Positions 1-6,128 are shown, counted from the stretch's first letter. The stretch is DNA of 7,091 nucleotides from Pseudomonadota bacterium (GCA_021791235.1 JAJYXA010000108.1:1-7091); one strand, 5' to 3'. Numbers and translations: made by a program. Notes: generated by a model from the letters alone, not told the origin.

Positions 1-467
1 ATTGGTTCCGGCGCATCGATCGAATGGCCGCCGGCGATGGGAATGCCGGCCTGCTTGCACACCGACTCGCCGCCGGCGAGGATCTGCCGGATGACGTCGT
101 TGGGCAGCTTGCCGATCGGCATGCCGACGATGGCGAGCGCGAACAGCGGCCGCCCGCCCATGGCGTAGACGTCGGACAGCGCATTGGTCGCGGCGATGCG
201 GCCGAACTCGAAGGGGTCGTCGACGATGGGCATGAAGAAATCGGTGGTCGCCACGATCGCCTGCTCGTCATTCAGCCGGTAGACCGCGGCGTCGTCGCCG
301 TGCTCGATCCCCACCAGAAGATCGGGAAACGCCGCTGCAACATTCGAGGCGAAGGGCGTGTCGGCGAGAATGTCGCGCAGAACAGAGGGGGCGATCTTGC
401 AGCCGCAGCCGCCGCCGTGGGAAAACTGGGTCAGCCGAATGGGGTCGTTGGGAGTGGGGTTGCTCAT
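1..467 (-). CDS. selD: Selenophosphate synthase SelD (SenC-like), 5' part only
   Basis: SelD makes selenophosphate from selenide and ATP; it is the selenium donor for selenocysteine, for 2-selenouridine in tRNA and, in sen loci, for selenoneine. The minus strand reads from an ATG at 465-467 to the left edge, giving 155 residues, a little under half of the usual ~350. The N-terminus carries the family signature: SHGGGCGCK at residues 16-24, with Cys21 and Lys24 matching catalytic Cys17 and Lys20 of E. coli SelD. GDDAAVY (57-63), TTDFFMP (74-80), [10 protein letters not shown] (96-105) and AGGHSID (145-151) follow, as in the ATP- and metal-binding half of the family. The active-site residue is an ordinary Cys (TGC), not selenocysteine. 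The ribosome binding site is weak (AGG about 12 nt before the ATG). The gene is divergent from the EgtB-like gene, which makes a role in selenoneine synthesis plausible. General Sec or tRNA supply cannot be excluded without the left flank. Confidence 0.95.
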   Translation of the reverse strand, partial: MSNPTPNDPIRLTQFSHGGGCGCKIAPSVLRDILADTPFASNVAAAFPDLLVGIEHGDDAAVYRLNDEQAIVATTDFFMPIVDDPFEFGRIAATNALSDVYAMGGRPLFALAIVGMPIGKLPNDVIRQILAGGESVCKQAGIPIAGGHSIDAPEP

Positions 468-530
468 GGTCCGATTTCGCCTGTCGAGAGTGGGCGCCTA
501 GAATGAAGTGGCTACAGTGCTTTATATAAC
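468..530. promoter_or_regulatory. Divergent selD/senA intergenic promoter region
   Basis: These 63 bp must hold the start signals for both divergent genes unless the promoters lie inside the coding regions. The only AT-rich element is TTTATATAAC at 521-530, ending directly at the senA ATG. Read on the minus strand it gives TATAAA (521-526), a good -10 for selD with a leader of roughly 45-50 nt, but no convincing -35 is seen at 16-18 bp. Read on the plus strand, TATAAC (525-530) would put the transcription start inside senA, again with no clear -35. The -10 assignment to selD is therefore the better guess. Confidence 0.35.
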
Positions 531-1688
531 ATGAACCGAACCCGACCCGTCAGTGGTTACAGTGCGGACCAGCTCATCGACCGGCTGGCGCAGGGGCGCG
601 GGCGGCTGCGCGCGCTGATCGATCGCCTGCCACCCGGCGGTTGGCTGGGGCCGCGTGCCGCCCATCTGAACCCGCCGCTGTGGGAATACGGACACATCGT
701 GTGGTTCCAGGAACGCTGGTGCCTGCGCGAACGGCCCGACGGCACCTGCGGCCCCAGCCTGGTGAGGGGCGCCGACGCCCTTTACGATTCCGCCAGCGTG
801 CCGCACGACACCCGCTGGGACCTGCCCCTGCTGCAACCGGCCGCAGTCGACGACTACGCGGACGAGGTTGCCGCCGCCGTGGCAGGCCGCTTGCGCAGCG
901 GACTCGACAACGACATCGCCTACTTCGCCGAACTGTGTCTCTATCACGAACTGATGCACATCGAGGCGTGGTGGATGGCGTTCCAGAACCTCGGCTATGC
1001 GCCGCCCGCGCTTGCGGACCTCGCCGTCCCCCAGTCTGCACAGCGCCTGACGCTTCCTGGTGGGGAGGTGGAACTCGGCAGCGGACCCGACGCCGGCTTC
1101 ATCTTCGACAATGAAAAATGGCGCCACACGGTGCCGGTTTCCGCGTTCGACATCGACGCGAGCCCGGTGTCGGAAACGGCCTTTGCCGAATTCGTCGCTG
1201 CGGGCGGCTACCGGCGCAAGGCGGTGTGGTCAGAAGCCGGCTGGGCTTGGCGCACGGTCAGCGAAGCCAGCCATCCGCTGTACTGGCGGAAGGAAAAAGG
1301 CAGCTGGCAGGTGCGCCGCTTCGACCGCTGGCAGCCGCTCGGCGAAGCGGTGCCCATGCTGCACGTGAACCGTTACGAGGCCGAAGCGTTTGCCGCATGG
1401 CAGGGCCGGCGGCTGCCCACGGCTGCGCAGTGGCAGCGCGCGACGGCGCAGCAGACGTTCGACTGGGGCGGTGCGTGGGAGTGGCTGCGCGATCCGTTCG
1501 CACCGTATCCGGGCTTCGTCCCCGATCCCTACCGCGACTATTCGCAGCCCTGGTTCCACACGCACGGGGAATTGCGCGGCGGCGGGCCGGTGACCGACAG
1601 GTCGCTTAAATACCCTGGTTTCCGCAATTTCTACCTGCCGGACCGGCGCGATCCCTACGCCGGTTTTCGTACCGCGAGCGCGGATTGA
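531..1688 (+). CDS. senA: EgtB-family non-heme iron enzyme, probable selenoneine synthase SenA
   Basis: The 385-residue protein has the two-domain architecture of EgtB-type sulfoxide/selenoxide synthases. An N-terminal DinB-like helical domain (about 10-150) carries the iron ligands: His55 in WEYGHIVWFQE, and His139 and His143 in the HxxxHxE motif HELMHIE. A C-terminal formylglycine-generating-enzyme-like domain (about 170-383) shows RLPTAAQW, WEWLRDPF, YPGF and GFRTA. There is no C-terminal methyltransferase, so it is not OvoA. EgtB joins hercynine to a sulfur donor; SenA is the paralogue that joins hercynine to a selenosugar. Position next to selD is the known mark of SenA, and I infer that function from context, not from diagnostic residues. 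ATG 531 is the only start after the in-frame stop at 504-506. It lacks a Shine-Dalgarno sequence and directly follows TTATATAAC, so the transcript may be leaderless or nearly so. Family call near-certain; SenA rather than EgtB about 0.75. Confidence 0.82.
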   Translation: MNRTRPVSGYSADQLIDRLAQGRGRLRALIDRLPPGGWLGPRAAHLNPPLWEYGHIVWFQERWCLRERPDGTCGPSLVRGADALYDSASVPHDTRWDLPLLQPAAVDDYADEVAAAVAGRLRSGLDNDIAYFAELCLYHELMHIEAWWMAFQNLGYAPPALADLAVPQSAQRLTLPGGEVELGSGPDAGFIFDNEKWRHTVPVSAFDIDASPVSETAFAEFVAAGGYRRKAVWSEAGWAWRTVSEASHPLYWRKEKGSWQVRRFDRWQPLGEAVPMLHVNRYEAEAFAAWQGRRLPTAAQWQRATAQQTFDWGGAWEWLRDPFAPYPGFVPDPYRDYSQPWFHTHGELRGGGPVTDRSLKYPGFRNFYLPDRRDPYAGFRTASAD

Positions 1689-1704
1689 GGCGGCTTCAAC
1701 CGCC
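1689..1704. terminator. Possible shared terminator hairpin between convergent senA and moaA
   Basis: GGCGG (1689-1693) and CCGCC (1700-1704) form a 5-bp GC stem with a 6-nt loop, exactly in the tail-to-tail junction: senA ends at 1688 and moaA ends at 1696, so the stem covers the last moaA codons. No T-tract follows on either strand, so it is weak as an intrinsic terminator. Position is the main support. Confidence 0.3.
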
Positions 1705-2697
1705 GGTCATCGACATGAAGCGCAGGATCTTGTGCGGCGCTTCGCGGAATTCGTGGCGTTCCGGCTTGAGGTTGATCGCCTGCAGGATCGCGGTTTCCAA
1801 TTCGGCATCGGAACAGCCGGCACGCAGCAGCGGACGGAACTCGAATTTCTCCTCCTGCCCGAGGCACATGTAGGCGGTGCCGTCGACCGCGACGCGGATG
1901 CGGTTGCAGGTTTCGCAGAAGTGCTGCGAGATCGGCGTGATGAAGCCGACATTGAAGCGCCCATCCGGCGTGCCGAGATAGCGCGCCGGCCCGGCGCCGG
2001 GCAGGGTGGTTTCGACCAGATCGAACTGCGCGCGCAGCCGTTCCTTCACCGGCTGCAGGTCGAGGTATTCGGCATTGCGGCCGGTGTCGCCCATCGGCAT
2101 CGCCTCGATCAGCCGCAGCACGAAGCCGCGCTGCATGCAGAAGGCGACCATCTCGTCGATCTCGTCGTCGTTGGTGCCGCGCAAGGCCACCATGTTGAGC
2201 TTGATCGGCGCGAAACCGGCGTCCTGCGCGGCGGACAAGCCGGCCATCACCCGGGCGAGCACGTCGCGACCGTTGATCTGTTCCACCCGTGCCTGCTGCA
2301 GCGAATCGAGGCTGACGTTGAGCCGTGTCACCCCGGCAGCCTTCAGCGCCCGGGCATGCTTGTCGAGTTGGGTGGCGTTGGTGGACAGCGACAGATCCTC
2401 GATGCCGGGTAGGGCGGCGATGCGGCCGGCGAGTTCGGCGATGTTGCGGCGCAGCAGCGGCTCGCCGCCGGTCAGGCGGATGCGGCGCACCCCCAGCCGC
2501 GCAAACGCGCCGACCAGGCGTTCAATCTCGTCGAAGTCGAGCCAGTGTTCCGGCTCCTCGAAGCCCTTGAAGCCTTCCGGCATGCAGTAGCTGCAGCGCA
2601 GGTCGCAACGGTCCGTCACCGACAACCGAACGTAGTCGATGCGGCGGCCGAACTGGTCGACGAGGCCCGGCTGATCGGTTGGAACGGCTGCGTTCAT
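1696..2697 (-). CDS. moaA: GTP 3',8-cyclase MoaA
   Basis: MoaA is the radical-SAM enzyme that opens molybdenum cofactor synthesis by cyclising GTP to 3',8-cyclo-7,8-dihydro-GTP, which MoaC then turns into cyclic pyranopterin monophosphate. The 333-residue protein (E. coli 329) has both expected iron-sulfur clusters. The radical-SAM motif is CDLRCSYC, with Cys31, Cys35 and Cys38. The C-terminal substrate-binding cluster uses Cys261, Cys264 and Cys278 (CETCNRIR, then MCLGQ). LTGGEP (75-80) is the SAM-binding GGE motif. The protein ends in the conserved Gly-Gly needed for catalysis. ATG 2697 is the natural start, a short distance before DQFGRRIDYVRLSVTDRC; its Shine-Dalgarno is poor. The gene points away from mobB-moeA-moaD-moaE across a shared regulatory region and runs tail to tail into senA. 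moaC is not adjacent in this window. Confidence 0.97.
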   Translation of the reverse strand: MNAAVPTDQPGLVDQFGRRIDYVRLSVTDRCDLRCSYCMPEGFKGFEEPEHWLDFDEIERLVGAFARLGVRRIRLTGGEPLLRRNIAELAGRIAALPGIEDLSLSTNATQLDKHARALKAAGVTRLNVSLDSLQQARVEQINGRDVLARVMAGLSAAQDAGFAPIKLNMVALRGTNDDEIDEMVAFCMQRGFVLRLIEAMPMGDTGRNAEYLDLQPVKERLRAQFDLVETTLPGAGPARYLGTPDGRFNVGFITPISQHFCETCNRIRVAVDGTAYMCLGQEEKFEFRPLLRAGCSDAELETAILQAINLKPERHEFREAPHKILRFMSMTGG

Positions 2698-2716
2698 GGG
2701 GGCGCTTGGCAGGAAC

Positions 2717-2742
2717 GGGTTATATATGAAAAAATATAACCC
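2717..2742. promoter_or_regulatory. ModE-like operator (perfect 9-8-9 inverted repeat)
   Basis: GGGTTATAT (2717-2725) and ATATAACCC (2734-2742) are exact reverse complements separated by 8 bp. The E. coli modA operator bound by molybdate-ModE has the same layout: CGTTATAT, 8 bp, then ACATAACG. The TATAT-N7-TAYAT description of that operator fits here with one mismatch (AATAT at 2733-2737). The site lies between two divergent Moco transcription units and covers the -10 box of the moaA promoter, the position expected for a molybdate-dependent repressor. No modE gene is visible in the window. The repeat is seen directly; the regulator is inferred from similarity. Confidence 0.72.
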
Positions 2743-2761
2743 TATTCAGTCGGATAGGCAA
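2733..2761 (-). promoter_or_regulatory. moaA promoter (sigma70-type)
   Basis: On the minus strand TTGCCT (2756-2761; 4 of 6 to TTGACA) and TATATT (2733-2738; 5 of 6 to TATAAT) are separated by exactly 17 bp. The predicted start is near 2726, leaving a leader of about 28 nt before the moaA ATG. The -10 box sits within the right arm of the ModE-like palindrome, so repressor binding would block it. For the opposite direction TATAAC (2735-2740) is a possible -10 for mobB, but no matching -35 is found at normal spacing. Confidence 0.55.
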
Positions 2762-2768
2762 TGTACGC

Positions 2769-3269
2769 ATGAAGGTATTCGGCATCGCAGGGTTCAGCGG
2801 CAGCGGCAAGACCACGCTGATCGAACGCGTGCTGCCGCTGCTGGCTGCGCGCGGCCTGAACGTGGCGGTGATCAAGCATACCCACCATGACTTCGACATC
2901 GACCGACCCGGCAAGGACAGCTGGCGCGCGCGCGAGGCAGGCGCGGCCGCGGTGCTGCTGGCGTCGGATCACCGCACGGCGGTGCTGACCGAACACCGCA
3001 ACACGCCGCCGCGGCTCGATGATCTGCTGGCCAAGTTGCCATCGTGCGATCTGGTTCTGGTCGAAGGCTACAAGCGCGAAGCGATTCCCAAGCTGGAAGT
3101 GCATCGAGCAGAAACCGCCAAGCCCTGGCTGTTTCCCGACGATCCGAATATTCTGGCGGTGGCATCCGACGTCGCACCACCCGATGATTTCTCCCGCATC
3201 GACCTCGATGCCATTCAACAACTTGCCGATTTCATCCTTGACCATGCTCTCAGCCAACCAACTGCTTGA
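2769..3269 (+). CDS. mobB: Molybdopterin-guanine dinucleotide maturation protein MobB
   Basis: MobB is a small cytosolic P-loop GTP-binding protein thought to assist MobA in attaching GMP to Mo-molybdopterin, the form used by DMSO-reductase-family enzymes such as formate dehydrogenase and nitrate reductase. The 166-residue protein (E. coli about 175) begins with the Walker A loop GFSGSGKT (8-15). The family stretch VIKHTHHDFDID (34-45) with DSWRAREAGA (50-59) follows, then a Walker-B-like LVLVEGYK (95-102). ATG 2769 lies right before MKVFGIAGF, where the family normally starts; an AGG 10 nt upstream is a modest ribosome binding site. It is the first gene of the mobB-moeA-moaD-moaE run and its 3' end overlaps the moeA start by 26 bp. 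mobA itself is not in the window. Confidence 0.94.
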   Translation: MKVFGIAGFSGSGKTTLIERVLPLLAARGLNVAVIKHTHHDFDIDRPGKDSWRAREAGAAAVLLASDHRTAVLTEHRNTPPRLDDLLAKLPSCDLVLVEGYKREAIPKLEVHRAETAKPWLFPDDPNILAVASDVAPPDDFSRIDLDAIQQLADFILDHALSQPTA

Positions 3270-4437
3270 TGCCCTGCTCGAACGTGCACGAAGTGTGGTC
3301 CGCACCGAAACCGTCGCTGTGACCGCGGCGCTCGGGCGCGTGCTCGCCGCGCCACAAACCTCCGCGATCACCGTGCCACCACTCGACAACAGCGCGATGG
3401 ATGGTTACGCCGTGCGCATTGCCGACGTCGCCGTGGCCGGCGTGAAATTGCCTGTGTCACAGCGCATCCTCGCCGGCACGGTCGGCCAGCCCTTGCAGCC
3501 CGGTACCGCCGCGCGCATTTTTACCGGTGCGCCGGTGCCGGCGGGTGCCGACGCCGTGCTGATGCAGGAATATTGCTATTCCGAGGAAGACGATGTCGTC
3601 ATCAACGCGCTGCCGCGGCCGGGTGAGAACATCCGTCGCGCCGGCGAGGACATCGAGGCAGGCGCGCAGGTGCTCGCCGCCGGCACCCGCATCGGTGCAG
3701 CTGAAATGGGGCTCGCGGCCTCGGTCGGGCTGGCCGAATTGCCCGTTTTCAAGAAACTGAAAGTGGCGTGCTTCTTTACCGGCGACGAACTGGTGACGCC
3801 AGGTATGCCCTTGCGGCCGGGCCAGATCTACAACTCCAACCGCTATACGCTGACCGGGCTGGTGAACGGCCTCGGCTGCGAACTGATCGACCTCGGCATC
3901 GTGCCCGACACGCTGGAAGCGACCGAAGCCGCGCTGGCGCGTGCCGCGCGCGAGGCCGACGTCGTCATCACCAGCGGCGGCGTGTCGGTGGGCGAGGCCG
4001 ATTACGTGAAGGCCGCAGTCGAAAAACTGGGGCGCGTCGAGATGTGGAAAGTGGCGATGAAGCCCGGCAAGCCGCTCGTCTATGGACGCGTGAAGGATGC
4101 CGACTTCATCGGCCTGCCGGGCAACCCGGTGTCGGCCTTCGTCACCTTCTGCCTGTTCGTGCGGCCGTTCCTGCTGAAGCGCATGGGCGCAGGCGATGTG
4201 CTGTATCGCGCATTCCCGGTCCAGGCGGATTTCGCCTGGAGCAAACCCGGCGCGCGTCGCGAATTCCTGCGTGCTCAACTGCAAACAAACGGAAAGCTGG
4301 CGCTGTTCCCGAACCAGAGTTCGGGCGTGCTGACGTCGTGCGCGTGGGCCGACGGCCTCGTCGATATCGGGATCGGCCAGACCGTGCGGCCGGGCGACTG
4401 GGTACGCTTTATCCCCTTTTCGGAGTTGCTTGTATGA
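3244..4437 (+). CDS. moeA: Molybdopterin molybdenumtransferase MoeA
   Basis: MoeA inserts molybdate into adenylylated molybdopterin, releasing AMP and giving Mo-molybdopterin. The start at 3244 gives 397 residues, close to E. coli MoeA (411). The frame is open further upstream, but that extension is antisense-like filler inside mobB and lacks family similarity. In order: PPLDNSAMDGYA (45-56, with invariant Asp53), IFTGAPVPAGADAV (92-105), FTGDELV (178-184), SGGVSVGEADYV (244-255) in the MoCF-binding domain, MKPGKP (272-277) and LPGNPVS (291-297), then the small C-terminal beta domain. The 26-bp overlap with mobB and the 4-bp ATGA overlap with moaD indicate translational coupling in one operon. 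There is no strong Shine-Dalgarno before ATG 3244, which fits coupling to mobB translation. Confidence 0.96.
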   Translation: MLSANQLLDALLERARSVVRTETVAVTAALGRVLAAPQTSAITVPPLDNSAMDGYAVRIADVAVAGVKLPVSQRILAGTVGQPLQPGTAARIFTGAPVPAGADAVLMQEYCYSEEDDVVINALPRPGENIRRAGEDIEAGAQVLAAGTRIGAAEMGLAASVGLAELPVFKKLKVACFFTGDELVTPGMPLRPGQIYNSNRYTLTGLVNGLGCELIDLGIVPDTLEATEAALARAAREADVVITSGGVSVGEADYVKAAVEKLGRVEMWKVAMKPGKPLVYGRVKDADFIGLPGNPVSAFVTFCLFVRPFLLKRMGAGDVLYRAFPVQADFAWSKPGARREFLRAQLQTNGKLALFPNQSSGVLTSCAWADGLVDIGIGQTVRPGDWVRFIPFSELLV

Positions 4438-4685
4438 AGCTGCACGTGTTGTATTTCGCCCGCCTGCGCGAACGTTTTGGCATGGCCGAGGAAACCCTGG
4501 ATTTCGCCGGCGCCACCGCTGCCGATCTGGTTTCCCTGTTGCAGGCACGCGGCGGCGTGTGGGCAGAGGAACTGGCGGCAGGCCGGGCATTCCGGGTGGC
4601 GGTCAACCAGGACATCGTTGCGCTCGACACGGCCCTGCCGGACCAGGCCGAAGTCGCGATTTTTCCGCCGGTCACCGGAGGCTGA
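4434..4685 (+). CDS. moaD: Molybdopterin synthase small subunit MoaD
   Basis: MoaD is the ubiquitin-fold sulfur carrier of molybdopterin synthase. Its C-terminal glycine is adenylylated by MoeB, converted to a thiocarboxylate, and donates sulfur to the pterin precursor in the MoaE active site. The 83-residue product (E. coli 81) starts MKLHVLYFARLRERFG, has the late NQDIVALD and EVAIFPPVTGG segments, and ends in the essential Gly-Gly. The ATG overlaps the moeA stop in an ATGA, so the start is well fixed although there is no clear ribosome binding site of its own. Reading further upstream in this frame gives only antisense-like sequence within moeA. moeB, needed to activate it, is not in the window. 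Confidence 0.95.
   Translation: MKLHVLYFARLRERFGMAEETLDFAGATAADLVSLLQARGGVWAEELAAGRAFRVAVNQDIVALDTALPDQAEVAIFPPVTGG
4677..4681 (+). promoter_or_regulatory. moaE Shine-Dalgarno inside the moaD Gly-Gly codons
   Basis: GGAGG lies 8 nt before the moaE ATG and decides that start. It is formed by the last two codons of moaD (GGA GGC), so the catalytic diglycine and the ribosome binding site of the partner subunit are the same bases. Confidence 0.8.
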
Positions 4686-4689
4686 GACG

Positions 4690-5145
4690 ATGAAGATTCT
4701 GGTCCAGAGCGAAGCCTTTGAGCTGGGTGCTGAGGTCAATGCAATCAGCCAGGGCCGCACCGACATCGGCGCCATCGCCAGCTTCGTCGGCCTGGCGCGC
4801 GGCATGAATGAAGGCAGCGGCGTGCAGGCGATGACGCTGGAACACTATCCGGGCATGACGGAAAAAGCCCTGGCTGGACTGGTAGAAGAGGCGCGTTCAC
4901 GCTGGGCGCTGCTCGACGTGACGGTGATCCACCGGGTCGGCCGCCTGCTGCCTGGTGAACCCATCGTTCTGGTGGCGGTGGCCAGCCGCCATCGCGGCGA
5001 AGCCTTTGCCGCCTGCGAATACCTCATGGATGCCCTGAAAACCCGTGCGCCGTTCTGGAAGAAGGAGGAAACCCCGGAAGGCGAGCGCTGGGTCGAGGCG
5101 CGCGCCAGCGACGACGTGGCGGCGGCCCGCTGGACCGAACCCTGA
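4690..5145 (+). CDS. moaE: Molybdopterin synthase catalytic subunit MoaE
   Basis: MoaE is the large subunit of molybdopterin synthase; a MoaE dimer with two MoaD subunits converts cyclic pyranopterin monophosphate to molybdopterin by adding two sulfurs. The 151-residue protein (E. coli 150) shows ASFVGLARG (30-38), LEHYPGM (50-56), VIHRVGRLLPGE (79-90) and LKTRAPFWKKE (116-126). Lys117 and Lys124 are the likely equivalents of the catalytic lysines Lys119 and Lys126 of E. coli MoaE. ATG 4690 is chosen because a strong GGAGG lies 8 nt upstream and the family starts here; the in-frame extension to 4477 overlaps all of moaD and is not coding. It is the last gene of the mobB-moeA-moaD-moaE unit, 4 bp after moaD. 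Confidence 0.96.
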   Translation: MKILVQSEAFELGAEVNAISQGRTDIGAIASFVGLARGMNEGSGVQAMTLEHYPGMTEKALAGLVEEARSRWALLDVTVIHRVGRLLPGEPIVLVAVASRHRGEAFAACEYLMDALKTRAPFWKKEETPEGERWVEARASDDVAAARWTEP

Positions 5146-5285
5146 GGCGTCCCAGCAGACCGGCCAGCGCGCTGCAGGCATAATCTGCCTGGCGCACACA
5201 GGGCCATCTACCTTGCAGGCGCTGCCGGATGCCTGTCCCGGCGAAATACGAACACAATGGGAAACACTTTGAACCAGGAGAGAGC
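5146..5285 (+). other. moaE-b561 intergenic region with a hairpin
   Basis: The 140 bp between moaE and the cytochrome gene hold one clear stem-loop. CAGGCA (5175-5180) pairs with TGCCTG (5186-5191) across a 5-nt loop. GCGC (5169-5172) pairs with GCGC (5192-5195) around a 2-nt bulge. No T-tract follows, so it would be an imperfect terminator for the Moco operon. No good promoter pair for the downstream gene was found; CATAAT (5179-5184) resembles a -10 but has no -35. Confidence 0.4.
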
Positions 5286-5825
5286 ATGACTTCCGCAATG
5301 CGTTATTCGACCCCCGCCATCGTGCTGCACTGGCTGGTGGCCCTGTTGATCTTCGTGGCATTTCCGCTCGGTCTGTACATGGCCGACCTGCCCTTGTCGC
5401 CCGAGAAGCTCAAGCTCTTCAGCTACCACAAATGGATCGGCGTCACCGTGTTCATTCTGGCGGGGCTGCGCGTGGTGTGGCGGCTGACGCACACGCCACC
5501 GGCGCTGCCCGACAGCGTGGTCGGCTGGCAGCGACGCGCCAGCGCAGCCGTACATGGCCTGCTGTATCTGCTGATTCTGGTGATTCCCATATCGGGCTGG
5601 CTGATGAGTTCCGCCGAGGGCGTCCAGACCGTGTGGTTCGGCGTGCTGCCCCTGCCCGACCTGATCGGCAAGGACAAGGCTCTGGGCGAAGTGCTGGGCG
5701 AGATACACGAGACGCTGAACTACACGATGCTTGCCCTGGTCGTCCTGCATGTGGCCGGGGCCCTGCAGCATCACTTCATCGAACGCCAGCCGTTTTTGCA
5801 GCGCATGAGCTGGAGCAGGCGATAA
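5286..5825 (+). CDS. Cytochrome b561 family protein (CybB/YceJ-like)
   Basis: This is a four-helix, diheme inner-membrane cytochrome b of the bacterial b561 family, which passes electrons between quinol and periplasmic or membrane partners. The 179-residue protein (E. coli CybB 176) has four hydrophobic segments at about 10-31, 48-66, 87-107 and 147-164. The four expected heme ligands are His15 (VLHWL), His48 (YHKW), His141 (EIHETL) and His155 (VLHVAG). The 14-residue spacing of the last pair equals that of CybB His137/His151. ATG 5286 is preferred because AGGAG (5276-5280) lies 5 nt upstream; an in-frame ATG at 5229 would add 19 charged residues with no ribosome binding site. E. coli yceJ, a b561 member, precedes yceI, and the same order is seen here with a longer gap. 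Exact CybB versus YceJ orthology is not settled. Confidence 0.9.
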   Translation: MTSAMRYSTPAIVLHWLVALLIFVAFPLGLYMADLPLSPEKLKLFSYHKWIGVTVFILAGLRVVWRLTHTPPALPDSVVGWQRRASAAVHGLLYLLILVIPISGWLMSSAEGVQTVWFGVLPLPDLIGKDKALGEVLGEIHETLNYTMLALVVLHVAGALQHHFIERQPFLQRMSWSRR

Positions 5826-5849
5826 GGGGAACGCAACGGTTTTCCCCTT
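5824..5849 (+). terminator. Possible terminator at the b561 stop codon
   Basis: AAGGGGAA (5824-5831) and TTCCCCTT (5842-5849) make an 8-bp stem with a 10-nt loop that starts in the stop codon. It lacks a downstream T-run. A second hairpin follows: GCGTGG (5862-5867) with CCACGC (5874-5879), 6-nt loop. Two stem-loops in tandem just after a gene suggest a transcript end, but neither is a textbook intrinsic terminator. Confidence 0.4.
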
Positions 5850-6128
5850 GTTGATCCAAGAGCGTGGCGCGGACCACGCCATGTCTCCTTACTCTATGCC
5901 GCGCCTCCGATGAGTTGCGGTATCCCACCCCCTCCATAATCTCCTCATAACGACGTACCCGAGCGCGTTCAGCATGTAGGGCGATGCCGACATGCCCATT
6001 GCTGCGCTTGATGTCCCGTCGAGCGTGCCTAGCGCCCTTTGTCCGCCGCTAGCGGGCCGGATGCTTTCAGGTTCGTCGATGCGTGTCAGGTTTCCATCAG
6101 TCTGTGCCTCCTCCTCAGCAAGATCCGG

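Noticed and set aside
16..467. selD as a selenocysteine-containing variant
   Set aside because: The catalytic position is encoded by TGC, not TGA, so no recoding is involved.
24..506. Plus-strand open frame of 160 codons at the left edge
   Set aside because: It is antisense to selD, whose minus-strand translation matches the family residue by residue over 155 codons.
505..530. Possible sigma54 promoter or ModE half-site before senA
   Set aside because: The GG and GC doublets are 7 bp apart, not the required 10. Only one GTTATAT half-site exists, with no partner at 8 bp.
3019..3243. N-terminal extension of moeA by 75 residues
   Set aside because: The extension lies fully inside mobB in another frame, has no family similarity, and the MoeA family begins near the ATG at 3244.
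4477..4689. Upstream in-frame extension of moaE
   Set aside because: It overlaps most of moaD in another frame; the ATG at 4690 has a strong GGAGG and matches the family start.
5229..5285. Earlier ATG for the b561 gene adding 19 residues
   Set aside because: No ribosome binding site and a charged leader atypical of b561 proteins; AGGAG sits 5 nt before ATG 5286.
5208..5882. Minus-strand frame of 224 codons with AAGGAG before its ATG
   Set aside because: It is antisense to the b561 gene, the AAGGAG is only 2 nt from the ATG, and the product resembles no known protein.
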